From: a bacterium
Lineage (GTDB): Bacteria > Bacteroidota > Ignavibacteria > SZUA-365
DNA: 64,000 nucleotides
Reading direction: 5' to 3'
NCBI GenBank assembly: GCA_020444325.1
Contig: JAHLLD010000011.1
Coordinates: forward strand, 62,001 to 126,000
Shown piece by piece: positions 34,701 to 43,282 of the stretch. The translations under genes were made by a program, and so were the position numbers. The notes beneath the pieces were generated by a model. That model saw nothing but the letters and a program-made list of their open reading frames with translations, ran no database searches and was not told where the DNA came from. Positions within the stretch are counted from its first letter, which is position 1; every line of letters starts with the position of its first letter.

Positions 34701-35506
34701 CCCATGCTGCGTGCGGCCGAGTCCAGTTCCGCAAGGCGCTGCATCCAGTCCACCCCCCTGATAAGACTGGCCTGATTGCTCTGTGCGCTCCCGGTGGCAT
34801 AGTCGTATGGATTGTCTATGGTGAGTCCATCGAGCTGAAGGCCAGGCTTTGCTGCAATGGCAGCGAGGACGTCCTGGTACTGCCCGTAACCGTCACTGCT
34901 GCCATTGAGGAGATAATACGCCGGCGTCGAACCCCACGCCCAGTTCGGGAAGTTGGTAAGAAGGTTGATACGGATGCCGGGAACGGAATCCCGCCACAGC
35001 TGCACGACCTCAGCCAGCTCATCAACCGCTGTCGTCAGTGTATGAAAGTTTTCCTTCTTGCCCTGTGGATACAGCATACGCCGGATGGGTCCGTCCATAT
35101 CCAGCATGTCTATACTGCGGGAAGGATCAACGTCCTTTATCATTCGAATGAGCGGTAACACGTTGCTGTAATCCTGCTGGAAGGAAGCTTCGGCGGACTC
35201 GGATCCCTTCGATGCGTACCAGTCCAGCAATCCCCCGAGTTCGACGGCAAATTTAATATCCCGGGTGACCATCGTCCTGACGAACGCCCGCTGCAGCGCG
35301 GTATCCACACGTCCTCCACCGATATTCCCGATGTAAATCTTGATCACGTCGAGCTGCCCGTACACCTCACTCCACTGCGAAGTATCGGCCAGTTCCCACG
35401 GCTGTCCCCAGCACATGGTCACCTCCCGCGGAGGCTGCGTGGGCTGAGCGTGGAGCGGCTGAAAGGCAAGAACCTGGATCAGAATGAGTATGGGGAAATA
35501 CCTCAT
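31793..35506 (-). CDS. T9SS-exported multi-domain glycoside-hydrolase-like protein
   Basis: 1237 residues. Signal peptide to PLHAQP. Three TIM-barrel-like regions can be seen: about 30-330 (IKIYIGNIGGG, LDGLTIDNPYDYA), about 345-760 (FGFQWDRLENPDDTFNWAYVD, split; RYLRYGNEPQF, FDIHYHFKP, WFAAEAAM) and about 850-1130. The last has FLRIGGEFNGTWNGY, with Glu936, and PVYMSETS near 1045, resembling the acid/base and nucleophile strands of GH26-type enzymes. The middle one has the N-E-P pair usual for GH clan A. The end is a classic sorting domain (NYPNPFNPTTTIAFSIP, DALGREVRRY). Probably a secreted polysaccharide-active enzyme; substrates unknown. Its ATG overlaps the stop of the alcohol dehydrogenase gene. 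Confidence 0.8.
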   Translation of the reverse strand: MRYFPILILIQVLAFQPLHAQPTQPPREVTMCWGQPWELADTSQWSEVYGQLDVIKIYIGNIGGGRVDTALQRAFVRTMVTRDIKFAVELGGLLDWYASKGSESAEASFQQDYSNVLPLIRMIKDVDPSRSIDMLDMDGPIRRMLYPQGKKENFHTLTTAVDELAEVVQLWRDSVPGIRINLLTNFPNWAWGSTPAYYLLNGSSDGYGQYQDVLAAIAAKPGLQLDGLTIDNPYDYATGSAQSNQASLIRGVDWMQRLAELDSAARSMGMRVNMIFNTNGARTAQQYSEQTLALIDLYHQRVGHPDGYWVQSWYSLPDAWLPESMPYTMTNLTREVLRGLAPPPPPQAGYWGLRNIDMQLPQPVYDALNPQHVAFGFQWDRLENPDDTFNWAYVDNAVDFAADMGADAVLLLTPASSWASSGEARAPDDLDRNLPLSAAVPERGYSEALYDYTYKIVDRAAKRNPSVLRYLRYGNEPQFTDHWITTEQTYRQDVEDYIRCLRTAYVAAHKAAADNGTDIMVSHGGFYYYAQLEREWFEYGEAHVSVQDSLLALYNSHYERLWPNPLSNWNEFRRHMQRGSGMPPTYWMDAIAGQTQWLDWFDIHYHFKPRYIFHNMHAFESAVQDSGGTLKPWFAAEAAMQIESGGTTQFDDRFHAGDMVRKWISGIIAGLQGICTPIVGAPPDRFFGLYSDRGQRYMSADAYTFVHSLIHPRSAPEDFSGSATAVYRFREKSIIDVVWMDALFDTDNSTQGAILPVPVELKGRPDGPLAIKVYDIFGQLLETRFVPLDEISILAGQEPKFVVWDVEEIADTGRVLLEPEDGRVYHGVQTVSFGNGSADLDGYLAAMDERTQPAVRGFFFSIPGTRGPAMTLQALERFYEQADSIGFIPELSLFLTGEHSTDSVIAVSDTYDDVIDSIVTLSAQYGRAMFLRIGGEFNGTWNGYHEYLYVDMFRKITDMFAARGLRDSIATIWCYMPAAPANFDSVDVRGPLWYPGDDYVDWFGLDVFDSENFDQSLPDSDRRGLTTKGKSELFLAMARAKNKPVYMSETSAIRLELTADPADGAADWDAWFEKFWEFIEVHPEIKGFSYINTDWPEHAYPGWSDARIQSSPYIAGKYFEEMQDPRYIHLPWSASTGIEWKATQSPQLSLRQNYPNPFNPTTTIAFSIPSGQQALLRIFDALGREVRRYGVQSSSSALQYVAWDGRDVDGRTLSSGVYTYTLESDDAVVSRRMLLLR

Positions 35507-36489
35507 GGGGACTCCGGATGCATATGATCAATCGCGATTTTTCCGATCACCCTGCCCTCTCCGATTTCACGCATGGCATCGGACAACCGTGTTAGCGGAT
35601 ACCGGCTGCCGATGATGGGAGTGACTTTCCCTTCCACGACCATATCTGTCAGTTCCTGCAATCCCTTATTCGGCACATGCGGCATGACGCCGAGGAAACG
35701 TCCACCGGAAAAACGCCGGGTCCATCCAAACAATCCTACCGAAATCAGCGAGGATGTGCGCCCCCCGACCATGGAATACACACCGCCCGGACGAAGCACA
35801 CGGCTGTACGCACCGAGTCCATGCTGCGCGATGACATCCAGCACGCGGTCGTAGCGCTTTTCCCTCTCCGTAAAATTCTCTTTCCGGTAATCGATAACAT
35901 GATCCGCACCGAGCTGTCGCAGCATATCGAGTTTCTCAGCGCTGTCGACCACGGTCACTTCAACCCCAAGGGATTTCGCTATCTGCACCGCGAAGGTACC
36001 CACACCTCCACCTGCCCCGTTGATGAGCAGCTGCTCACCTTCGCGCATTTCCCGGTGCTGCCGCAGTCCCTGCAAGGCCAGCAGTCCCGCCTGCGGGAGT
36101 GACGCTGCCTGCTCATAACTCAGCGCTGACGGCTTGGGATGAAGCAGCTTGGAAGGAACATTCACATACTCCGCGAAGCCTCCCCAGTTCCTGTCGGTCA
36201 GATCCCCGAACGCCGCATCCCCGGGACTGAACTGCATGACATCCTTGCCCACGGCTTCAACGACACCCGCGACATCGAAACCGAGGATGCGATGTTTTGG
36301 ACGCGTCAATCCCCACATGCGTATGAAGAACGGTGATCCACAGAGCAGATCCCAGTCCCATGAATTCACCGACGAAGCATGCACGCGAAGCAGCACCTCA
36401 TCGTCCTTCGGTACCGGAGTCGGGACTTCCTCAACGCGCAGTTCTTCCGGACCGCCATAACGGTCGTAAACGACAGCTTTCATAAACAC
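35503..36489 (-). CDS. Zinc-independent MDR alcohol dehydrogenase/quinone reductase
   Basis: 328 residues. Medium-chain dehydrogenase: MKAVVYDRYGGPEELRVEEVPTP is the usual start (given here in part), GFDVAGVVEAVGKDV the substrate-domain core and INGAGGGVGTFAVQIAKSLG the NADPH-binding turn. YDRVLDVI and GRVIGKIAID close it. The zinc-binding cysteines and histidines of true alcohol dehydrogenases are absent, so a quinone- or enone-reductase-like activity is more likely. An ATG two codons inside (36483) is an alternative start. Overlaps the glycoside-hydrolase gene by four bases. Confidence 0.85.
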   Translation of the reverse strand: MFMKAVVYDRYGGPEELRVEEVPTPVPKDDEVLLRVHASSVNSWDWDLLCGSPFFIRMWGLTRPKHRILGFDVAGVVEAVGKDVMQFSPGDAAFGDLTDRNWGGFAEYVNVPSKLLHPKPSALSYEQAASLPQAGLLALQGLRQHREMREGEQLLINGAGGGVGTFAVQIAKSLGVEVTVVDSAEKLDMLRQLGADHVIDYRKENFTEREKRYDRVLDVIAQHGLGAYSRVLRPGGVYSMVGGRTSSLISVGLFGWTRRFSGGRFLGVMPHVPNKGLQELTDMVVEGKVTPIIGSRYPLTRLSDAMREIGEGRVIGKIAIDHMHPESP

Positions 36490-36551
36490 TCAATGGGAAT
36501 GGTGTGTACGGCCTGCCACAGCAACCTACGACACATCCCCGAAGCTGTCAA

Positions 36552-39500
36552 CTACTCGACCTGAATACGTGCAGTGACATGCATACCAGCCTGCAGAAAT
36601 TGCAGGAAGTAGCTGCCCGTTTCGAGCGCGGAAGGAAGCTGCAGAGACAGATCTTTCAACATCACAGACCCGGGCGGAATACTGCCAGCCAGCACTTCCC
36701 TGCCCAGCACGTCGAACATCCTGTAGCTGCAGCCCGCACCGGGACTCATTGAAATGCGCACATGCAACTGTTCATCGGCCGGCTGCGGATAGACGTTGTG
36801 TATCGCCAGTCTGCCGGGTATCACCGGGACTCCGACCCCCGTGCTGTTCGGTATGACCCGGAGTTCGCAATCTCCGGAAGGAACAGGATCGCACGCAGCG
36901 TTGAGATCCCACGCATCAAAGGAAAATCCTGCAGCGGTCGTGTCTTGCACGTCAATAACCGTGAAGCAAAGCTGCGCAAGTTCATGCGTACTGTAATTCG
37001 GACGAAAGCGTGCCTCCAGGTGAAGCTGTCCCATCGTCGGAGAACCCAGTTCCCACACTTCGATGCCCGCGCCCTGTACATCAACAGAATCGAAATACAT
37101 CACGCTTGTATTGTAGTGCACCTTGAATTCCGCCTCGTAGTTTCGTCCTGCCGAGAGTCCCTCATATCGCAGCGGCAAACGCAACTGCTGTCCGGGATGG
37201 GCTTCCCCGGGACAATCGAAAACGTATGCGGCATTCGGCGGTGTCAGGCTGTCTCCTGCCATGGAATACTGCACCGTGTACGTTGTATCACGGTCGCAGA
37301 TGTCGTTCAGCAGGATATCGACCGTGTGCTCCGTACCCTGCCAGCACGGTGCAATCCACTCCAACCGACCCGGTTCATAGCGGTTGGGATCCCATCTGTA
37401 GCTCGCCAGGAGATGCGAAACTTCCGTTGCATCGAGACTGTTCCCCGCATTTTCGATCACGTAGGCTTCTGCGTTGTTGAGGAGATCCAGCCTGGTATCC
37501 ATGTCCGGAAGATAGCGGGACAATCTCAGATTGTGTTCCCGGCTTTTGTCCTTCAGCGTATCGAGATCATCCTGCATGGCGGAGTACCACCTGTCGGTCA
37601 GAAGGAAAAATAATCGCACGGCTGAGGACCGGGGTGGTGGAATATTGTCCATCGCAGCCAGTGCCGAAACGGGAACGGCGTTACCCGGACGAACCTGCAG
37701 CTTTCGCAGTGCGGCTTCGATTGTGGACACATCCTGCGTGAGTGAGCAGAGCCTTTCAGAAGTATTTGAAAGACTGTATATGGAAAGTGAATCCGTATTG
37801 TTGTCCATTCGTGCATACCAGTCACGAATGATCTCTCGAACCCGTTCCAATCCTTCCTCCCCGATGCTCTCGGTGACGTCAACGGCGAAGTAGGCGTGGA
37901 TAGCGTGCCTCTCCTGCTCAAGAACTGCCGGATCGAAATCACTGAAGTGCACACGCTCACCGTTGTCATGAAGCAGCACCTGCGATGAGTCGAGCGGTAT
38001 GGCTATACCGTCGCAGAAGGGAATGATGGTGAATGCCTGGACCTGGCGTCCGGGGGTCCGGCGATAACTGCCTGCTCCCACATATGCGATGCTCACGGGC
38101 GCTCTCTCGATCCAGACTGTTTTCCGCCGGAATGTAGACAGTGTAGGTGTACCGCAGTCGACTGCATTTGTCCGTGTGACATCTGCGCTGAGATTGACGT
38201 ACTGATGCAGTGCGAGATAGGAAATCCCGAGGCTGTAGCGGATGGCCAGCGTATCCCCAGGCATGATGGTCGCACCCTGAATGGAATCAAGAGGCGTCAG
38301 TCGCGTGACTTCACTTGTATACGGAATGTTGAGTACCATGGCGCCTTCGATGTGCAGACTGACATCGACGAGATTGATCGGGTCAGCAGTTTTCGAATAG
38401 ATACGGCACAGCACATCGGTTTCCGTCTTCGTTTCATGATCCGGGAACGGATACAGTGTCAGCGTATCGATTGTGACGATATCGATCCCGACAAAGTGTG
38501 GTGCGTCACTGCCTTCCGGACAGTCCCCGATGAGCAGGGCGGGGGCATGTCCCTCAGTTGAATACGCCGTTCGCCCCGGACCCTGCGCCCACTGAATGAA
38601 AAAATGCGCCTCCTCCGCAATCTCGAGCTTTCTCCCGCTCACGTCTGGTTGCACGAACAGATGCAATGGGATATGGAGGGAGTCATGGGGTGCGAGAATC
38701 GCGGCAGGCCGGAAAATCCGGAAGTGTGTGCTGTCATCGAACTCAAGATGCCGCTGAAGGGACATCTCCACGACAGGCGTATATACGGTGTCGTCACTCT
38801 CATTGACCAGCGAGAAGACGGGCGTTATGATTTCAGGGATATAAATCCCGAGCGGCTTGTAACGCCAGCTGGTATCCGCCTTCCATATCTCTCCATGGAC
38901 CATGGACCCCGATATCGTTCCGGATCCGGAGATTGTCCCCCACCGCGCTCCACAGATCTCCGCATAGATCAACTGGTAATCAATTGTCCCTGCTTCAAAA
39001 GTCACGACATGGCGCGAGAACAGGCCGAGGCCTTCCACGAACTGGGACGCACCGCTATAGTGATGGTATGACAGAATGGTATTGAGCTGCTTGCGCGTGC
39101 TGCCGTCATCAGATCGCGTGAGCGTATCGACGACCAGTCCATACCCGGAGACATCCCCGATGTTCGCGTTCCCAGCGAGTACGAGCACCTCCCGGTCGGT
39201 GGAGGTATCATAGCTGTACACATCGCTTCCGTCTTCACGGAACCAGCCTGTGAGCGGACCTTCACCTTCGAGCGCATACCAGGTTTTCCCGGCTATGGTC
39301 GTATCATGCGTTACCACGGTCCACACAGTCCTGTCCTGCACGTATTGTTCCGAATGATCGTACTGATAACGGTTCCCAACGCAGAAATTGAAATAGCTGT
39401 GTGCCCGCGTATCCCGATTGTAATTCACGCCTCGAATGCGTGCGGAACTCAGAAGGCAGACGCCGTCACTGGATGTCCAGTATGTATCACCGAAAAGATT

Positions 39501-40478
39501 GGTGATGACCCGGTACTGATCCGCACGCTGCAGCACATAGGCGCGGCACTGTTCACCGAGTACGATCGTATCGAATACGCGCGGTACCTGCCAGATGACA
39601 TTGTTAAGCATGACCTCGGGAGTGGTGGGAATGTATGCGGGATAGAGTTCCAGCGGTTGATTTCGTCTCTGGGTGTCAAACGTACTCAGCACATTCCGCT
39701 CATTGAGGGCCAGGTACCATTCAGACTGAGAGGACGCTGAATTCGGGAAGAGTAGATAAAAGCGGCCACTGTTCGCCCATAATGCCGTCCCTGAATCCGC
39801 GCACTGCAGGATATTCAGGCTCCAGTAAGAGTATTTTTTACGCATCCTATGCACCAGGATGTCCCCTGAGCCTATCGGGACCTCCCACTCGCGAGGATTT
39901 ACAGCGAGCAGTGGATGCAGGTATCCGGTCGTTTCCAGAAGCTGATAGTACCGACCGAAGGATCGTACCTCGAGAATGCCTATGCCGTCGACCAGCACCC
40001 ATTCCTCGCTGCTGCTGCGCTGCAGGGTAACGGATGAACGCAGCACGCCGTTGCAGTCGACGCTGCCGGTATCGCGAATCCACCCGGACGGTATCGTGTC
40101 ACCCACATTCCAGCTGGCAGGAAGCAGCTGCAGCGCTGTGCGCCGCGCCCCTGCACTGTCGCGTAGGAAATACAGTCCGTCCACATCCGTGCGATACCAG
40201 CCATCCATCGGTGAAGATGCTTCATCCCCGAAAAAACCAAACCAGCGATGTCCCAGCGTATCGAGCCAACGCGAGTAGTTGTGTGTGAACGCAGTCCCGA
40301 CGATGTCCGTCTCCCTCTCCATCGCGTAGCGCGGCGCAGTGAGTGTATCGATCGGGAAGGAGATCTGTGATTGCAGCGAGATTGCAGCATTCCCTGCCGC
40401 CTGCTGCGCGTTGACATGTCCTGTCAGGCATGCAGCTGTAAAACAAGAGCTGATAAGCAGCATTGTGAAAATTCGCAT
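36552..40478 (-). CDS. Giant T9SS-exported vWA/cohesin-like surface protein
   Basis: 1308 residues from ATG 40478 (GGAGG five bases upstream). Signal peptide to HVNAQQ. The first ~540 residues match the gene cut at the left edge, with repeated WYR.DVDG/GWFREDGSDVY units. Then come beta domains, an LHDNGERVHFSDFDP segment and a vWA-like domain whose metal site reads DVTES (Asp867), with Thr for the middle Ser. A cohesin-like domain follows (GQQLRLPLRYEGLS, FKVHYNTSVMYFDSV, LAQLCFTVIDV), then a T9SS sorting domain (VYPQPADEQ, DVLGREVLAG, TGSYFLQF). Module order equals that of 22593-25052. Surface adhesion or scaffolding is inferred. Confidence 0.8.
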   Translation of the reverse strand: MRIFTMLLISSCFTAACLTGHVNAQQAAGNAAISLQSQISFPIDTLTAPRYAMERETDIVGTAFTHNYSRWLDTLGHRWFGFFGDEASSPMDGWYRTDVDGLYFLRDSAGARRTALQLLPASWNVGDTIPSGWIRDTGSVDCNGVLRSSVTLQRSSSEEWVLVDGIGILEVRSFGRYYQLLETTGYLHPLLAVNPREWEVPIGSGDILVHRMRKKYSYWSLNILQCADSGTALWANSGRFYLLFPNSASSQSEWYLALNERNVLSTFDTQRRNQPLELYPAYIPTTPEVMLNNVIWQVPRVFDTIVLGEQCRAYVLQRADQYRVITNLFGDTYWTSSDGVCLLSSARIRGVNYNRDTRAHSYFNFCVGNRYQYDHSEQYVQDRTVWTVVTHDTTIAGKTWYALEGEGPLTGWFREDGSDVYSYDTSTDREVLVLAGNANIGDVSGYGLVVDTLTRSDDGSTRKQLNTILSYHHYSGASQFVEGLGLFSRHVVTFEAGTIDYQLIYAEICGARWGTISGSGTISGSMVHGEIWKADTSWRYKPLGIYIPEIITPVFSLVNESDDTVYTPVVEMSLQRHLEFDDSTHFRIFRPAAILAPHDSLHIPLHLFVQPDVSGRKLEIAEEAHFFIQWAQGPGRTAYSTEGHAPALLIGDCPEGSDAPHFVGIDIVTIDTLTLYPFPDHETKTETDVLCRIYSKTADPINLVDVSLHIEGAMVLNIPYTSEVTRLTPLDSIQGATIMPGDTLAIRYSLGISYLALHQYVNLSADVTRTNAVDCGTPTLSTFRRKTVWIERAPVSIAYVGAGSYRRTPGRQVQAFTIIPFCDGIAIPLDSSQVLLHDNGERVHFSDFDPAVLEQERHAIHAYFAVDVTESIGEEGLERVREIIRDWYARMDNNTDSLSIYSLSNTSERLCSLTQDVSTIEAALRKLQVRPGNAVPVSALAAMDNIPPPRSSAVRLFFLLTDRWYSAMQDDLDTLKDKSREHNLRLSRYLPDMDTRLDLLNNAEAYVIENAGNSLDATEVSHLLASYRWDPNRYEPGRLEWIAPCWQGTEHTVDILLNDICDRDTTYTVQYSMAGDSLTPPNAAYVFDCPGEAHPGQQLRLPLRYEGLSAGRNYEAEFKVHYNTSVMYFDSVDVQGAGIEVWELGSPTMGQLHLEARFRPNYSTHELAQLCFTVIDVQDTTAAGFSFDAWDLNAACDPVPSGDCELRVIPNSTGVGVPVIPGRLAIHNVYPQPADEQLHVRISMSPGAGCSYRMFDVLGREVLAGSIPPGSVMLKDLSLQLPSALETGSYFLQFLQAGMHVTARIQVE

Positions 40479-40523
40479 GGGACCCTCCATCAGTATAGAG
40501 CATGCGCCAATGGGCACATAGTT

Positions 40524-42704
40524 TTATTGGAATACTATCGGTTGTGTCTGTACGCGACCGTGTGCGGACAATGAGATGAAATACAGCCCGTGCAGCCTGA
40601 TTCTTGACATGTATGTGTAGAGCGTTGCCTGATGATCTCCCCGTATGCGATCACCATCGAGCAGCACGTACATTTCTTTCCCCGAGGTGTCGTGGAGTGT
40701 GAGACGCACGTGACCGGGCTCATCCAGTTTGAATGGTATAATCGCGTAGTTCGACGCCGGATTGGGAAAGGGCGGACGCAATGTAAAGGACATGGGGAAA
40801 TAACTTGCCGCAAGGGTGGCATCGCTGCGGTACAGTCCGGCAGAGGTCCCAACAAGAAGTCTCCCTTCCCTGTCGAACACACTGGTATACACCTCCTGCA
40901 ACAGGCCGGACTGTTCCACCCCGATGCGCGTCCAGGTGCTGCCGAGGTTCGTTGAAAGCAACAGCGGCCCCCGCCCGCCTGTCATCGCAACGGCTCCAAA
41001 CCAATCCGATACAGCATGCTCATATTCACGCGATGTGAGTCCGGAAATAACCGTGCTCCACTCCCGTCCAGGATACTCCAGCCTGTGCATCCCATCACTA
41101 TCTGTGACAAGCAGGTTGCCCTCGACGCTAACAACAGATCCCGGCCAGTCAAACTCGGCAAACAGCTCCCAACTATCCGCCCCATGCGCGCGATACAGCA
41201 GGGAGTCCCTGCGAAGCACATACATGCCCTTGAAATGGTACGTGATGTCCTTCGCGCTCGCGTACATCGCGTCAGTTTGCCAGGTAATCCCACCATCCGT
41301 CGAGTAATTATTCTCCGTGCTATTCGAATACACATTGAATCGGCCATGGGTAGCGACCCGTGTGGCGGAAAGATGTTCTCTGGTGGGACGTGTCCAGCTG
41401 CTTCCACCATCAAGCGTCAGCTCAGCGTCATAGCTCCAGCCCCATCGCTCATCCATCAATGGTCCCGACAGAGTATATATTGTCATCGAATTCGGTACTT
41501 CCGTCCAGATCAATACCTGTCCCGCCCGAGCGGAGTGACAGTACTGCACGGTGGAAGGAATGGACGTCAGCACTTCCCAGCTGCCGCCGTCATCCGTTGA
41601 AGCATACAGTCCGCCGAACATGGTCCCGGCATACAGCGTCCCAAGACTGTCCGTTTCAATCGCGGTTATTGTGCGGGGCGCTGTGGTCATGGAACAGAGC
41701 TTCCAGCTCGTCCCGTTGTCACGGGAACGGTAGAGTCCTGCCGCCGTTGCTGCGAAAATGCTCCCATCCACACCCAGATGGAAATCCGCAATGCGCGTGC
41801 CCGCCATCAGGGTATCAACCCACGTGCGTCCTGCATCGGTGGAGCGAAAGATTCCTTCGGCCTTTTCGTTGTGTCCCGCCAGAAGAAGTCCATCAGACAG
41901 CACGATCGTTGAGGTAGGACCGTCAACCATGGGTGCCGGACCGAGCTTCTCGAGCACGGCACCCTCCGGGGAGACGCGATACAGTGAGCTTGGGGCACCG
42001 AATTCTGCAGCGGTATCCCTCGCAGCCATAACGACATTGCCGAGTCCATCATGAAACATCGAGGTAAAGGCGGTGATCCCGGGTTGTATCTTGTCCCAGT
42101 TCTTACCATTGTCCGCACTTCGGTAGAGGGTGCGGTAATTGCATGCCAGTGCATTGCCGTCAGGGAAAAACTCCAGCAGATAATCTCCCGAGCAGCACTT
42201 GTCGAACGCAGAGTCGCGCAACACCGTCCATGTTCTGCCATTATCGTCACTGCGATGCAGTCCCCCGCCACCCTCACTGAAGATGGCACTCCCGGTTCTG
42301 TGTACTACCGACCAGCCGTAAGGCATATCCATTTCCTCCTTCTGCTGTTCCCATTGCATCCCCCCATCGCGGGAGATCCAGATACTTCGCCACGAAATAT
42401 ATCCAGTGTAGCTGAATGCGATCAGACTGTTTGCCGGAGTGGCATAGAGAAAGGCTATGTCGCCGGACTGCAGTCCTGTCTTTTCCCAGCTTGCACCCCC
42501 GTTGGTCGATTTCAGGACCCCGTGTCCCACAGTACCTGCAAACAGGGTACCGTTTTCGAATCCTGTGACCGATACAATCTGTTCGCCGGTGGGACCACCC
42601 ACGAACTCGAGTGCGAAGGGACGCAACGGTGATGTCGCCGTTCTGTGCAATGACTGGGCCCAGAGCTGACCCGACACAAGCAGCAGCAATAAAAACAGAC
42701 GCAT
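40524..42704 (-). CDS. T9SS-exported BNR/Ycf48-like beta-propeller protein
   Basis: 726 residues; ATG behind GGGGGGAATCC. Signal peptide to GQLWAQS. Asp-box-like repeats run throughout: LKSTNGGASWEKTG, ISRDGGMQWEQ, HRSDDNGRTWTVL, YRSADNGKNWDKI, FRSTDAGRTWVD, YRSRDNGTSWKLC, YASTDDGGSWEVL and LSTNLGSTWTRI, consistent with two stacked propellers or one large one. The end is a sorting domain (PPFPNPASN, DTSGKEMYV, LHGLYFISL). Extracellular; such propellers bind glycans or proteins. It lies upstream of the giant vWA gene with a 45-base gap, likely on one transcript. Relative of 27045-28877, which lacks the sorting domain. Confidence 0.85.
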   Translation of the reverse strand: MRLFLLLLLVSGQLWAQSLHRTATSPLRPFALEFVGGPTGEQIVSVTGFENGTLFAGTVGHGVLKSTNGGASWEKTGLQSGDIAFLYATPANSLIAFSYTGYISWRSIWISRDGGMQWEQQKEEMDMPYGWSVVHRTGSAIFSEGGGGLHRSDDNGRTWTVLRDSAFDKCCSGDYLLEFFPDGNALACNYRTLYRSADNGKNWDKIQPGITAFTSMFHDGLGNVVMAARDTAAEFGAPSSLYRVSPEGAVLEKLGPAPMVDGPTSTIVLSDGLLLAGHNEKAEGIFRSTDAGRTWVDTLMAGTRIADFHLGVDGSIFAATAAGLYRSRDNGTSWKLCSMTTAPRTITAIETDSLGTLYAGTMFGGLYASTDDGGSWEVLTSIPSTVQYCHSARAGQVLIWTEVPNSMTIYTLSGPLMDERWGWSYDAELTLDGGSSWTRPTREHLSATRVATHGRFNVYSNSTENNYSTDGGITWQTDAMYASAKDITYHFKGMYVLRRDSLLYRAHGADSWELFAEFDWPGSVVSVEGNLLVTDSDGMHRLEYPGREWSTVISGLTSREYEHAVSDWFGAVAMTGGRGPLLLSTNLGSTWTRIGVEQSGLLQEVYTSVFDREGRLLVGTSAGLYRSDATLAASYFPMSFTLRPPFPNPASNYAIIPFKLDEPGHVRLTLHDTSGKEMYVLLDGDRIRGDHQATLYTYMSRIRLHGLYFISLSAHGRVQTQPIVFQ

Positions 42705-42739
42705 GGATTCCCCCCGTTTCGGACAGCGAACAAATACGT

Positions 42740-42763
42740 TATCTCTGTCCGAATATAGAGATA
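42740..42763. promoter_or_regulatory. Operator-like inverted repeat in a divergent promoter region
   Basis: TATCTCT and AGAGATA separated by ten bases, 36 bases before the start of the minus-strand propeller gene and about 120 before the plus-strand membrane protein. Could be a repressor site; no further evidence. Confidence 0.3.
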
Positions 42764-42883
42764 TGCTATTCCATGTTCAACCCGCGCTTGCGCCGTCAGC
42801 AATGCGCAGGTTATTTTCGCAAAACGAACTGTCAGACATCTCATCTCGCTTACCAAATATCTCATCACGCTGAGGAGACAACG

Positions 42884-43282
42884 ATGAAAAACGGGAAAGC
42901 GGCGCTTGCCGTGATTGTTGCGGGACTCTGGATCACGCTATCGGAGTTCGTGCGCAACGAGCTGCTGTTCAAATCATACTGGACCGAGCACTACGCATCG
43001 CTCGGCCTCACATGGCCCTCGGATCCGGTCAACGGCATGCTCTGGCTGGTGTGGAGCCTGGTGTTTGCCGGAGCATTGTTCTGGATATCAAGGAAGTTCT
43101 CCTTCTTCCAGACCTTCATGCTCGGATGGCTCGTGGGCTTCGTGCTCATGTGGCTGGTGATCGGCAACATGCAGGTGCTCCCCATGGGAATCCTGACCTA
43201 CGCCATCCCCCTCAGTCTGCTTGAAGTACTCATCGCCGTACTGATACTCACGAAAATGGCTCCAGCACAGAAAGCGAAATGA
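42884..43282 (+). CDS. Small four-helix membrane protein, unknown function
   Basis: 132 residues from ATG 42884 (GAGGAGA upstream); the longer frame from 42611 runs over the divergent gene and is rejected. Four hydrophobic helices: about 6-22 (ALAVIVAGLWITLSEFV), 45-65 (MLWLVWSLVFAGALFWI), 72-92 (FQTFMLGWLVGFVLMWLVI) and 100-122 (TYAIPLSLLEVLIAVLIL), with FVRNEL and the LTWPSDPVNG loop between the first two. It resembles small DUF-type inner-membrane proteins but I do not recognise the family surely. Its stop abuts the stop of the convergent DUF4386 gene with no gap. Confidence 0.75.
   Translation: MKNGKAALAVIVAGLWITLSEFVRNELLFKSYWTEHYASLGLTWPSDPVNGMLWLVWSLVFAGALFWISRKFSFFQTFMLGWLVGFVLMWLVIGNMQVLPMGILTYAIPLSLLEVLIAVLILTKMAPAQKAK

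Noticed and set aside
42611-42883. Upstream extension of the four-helix membrane protein
   Set aside because: Runs over the start of the divergent propeller gene; the ATG at 42884 has a good ribosome site and leads directly into a membrane helix.
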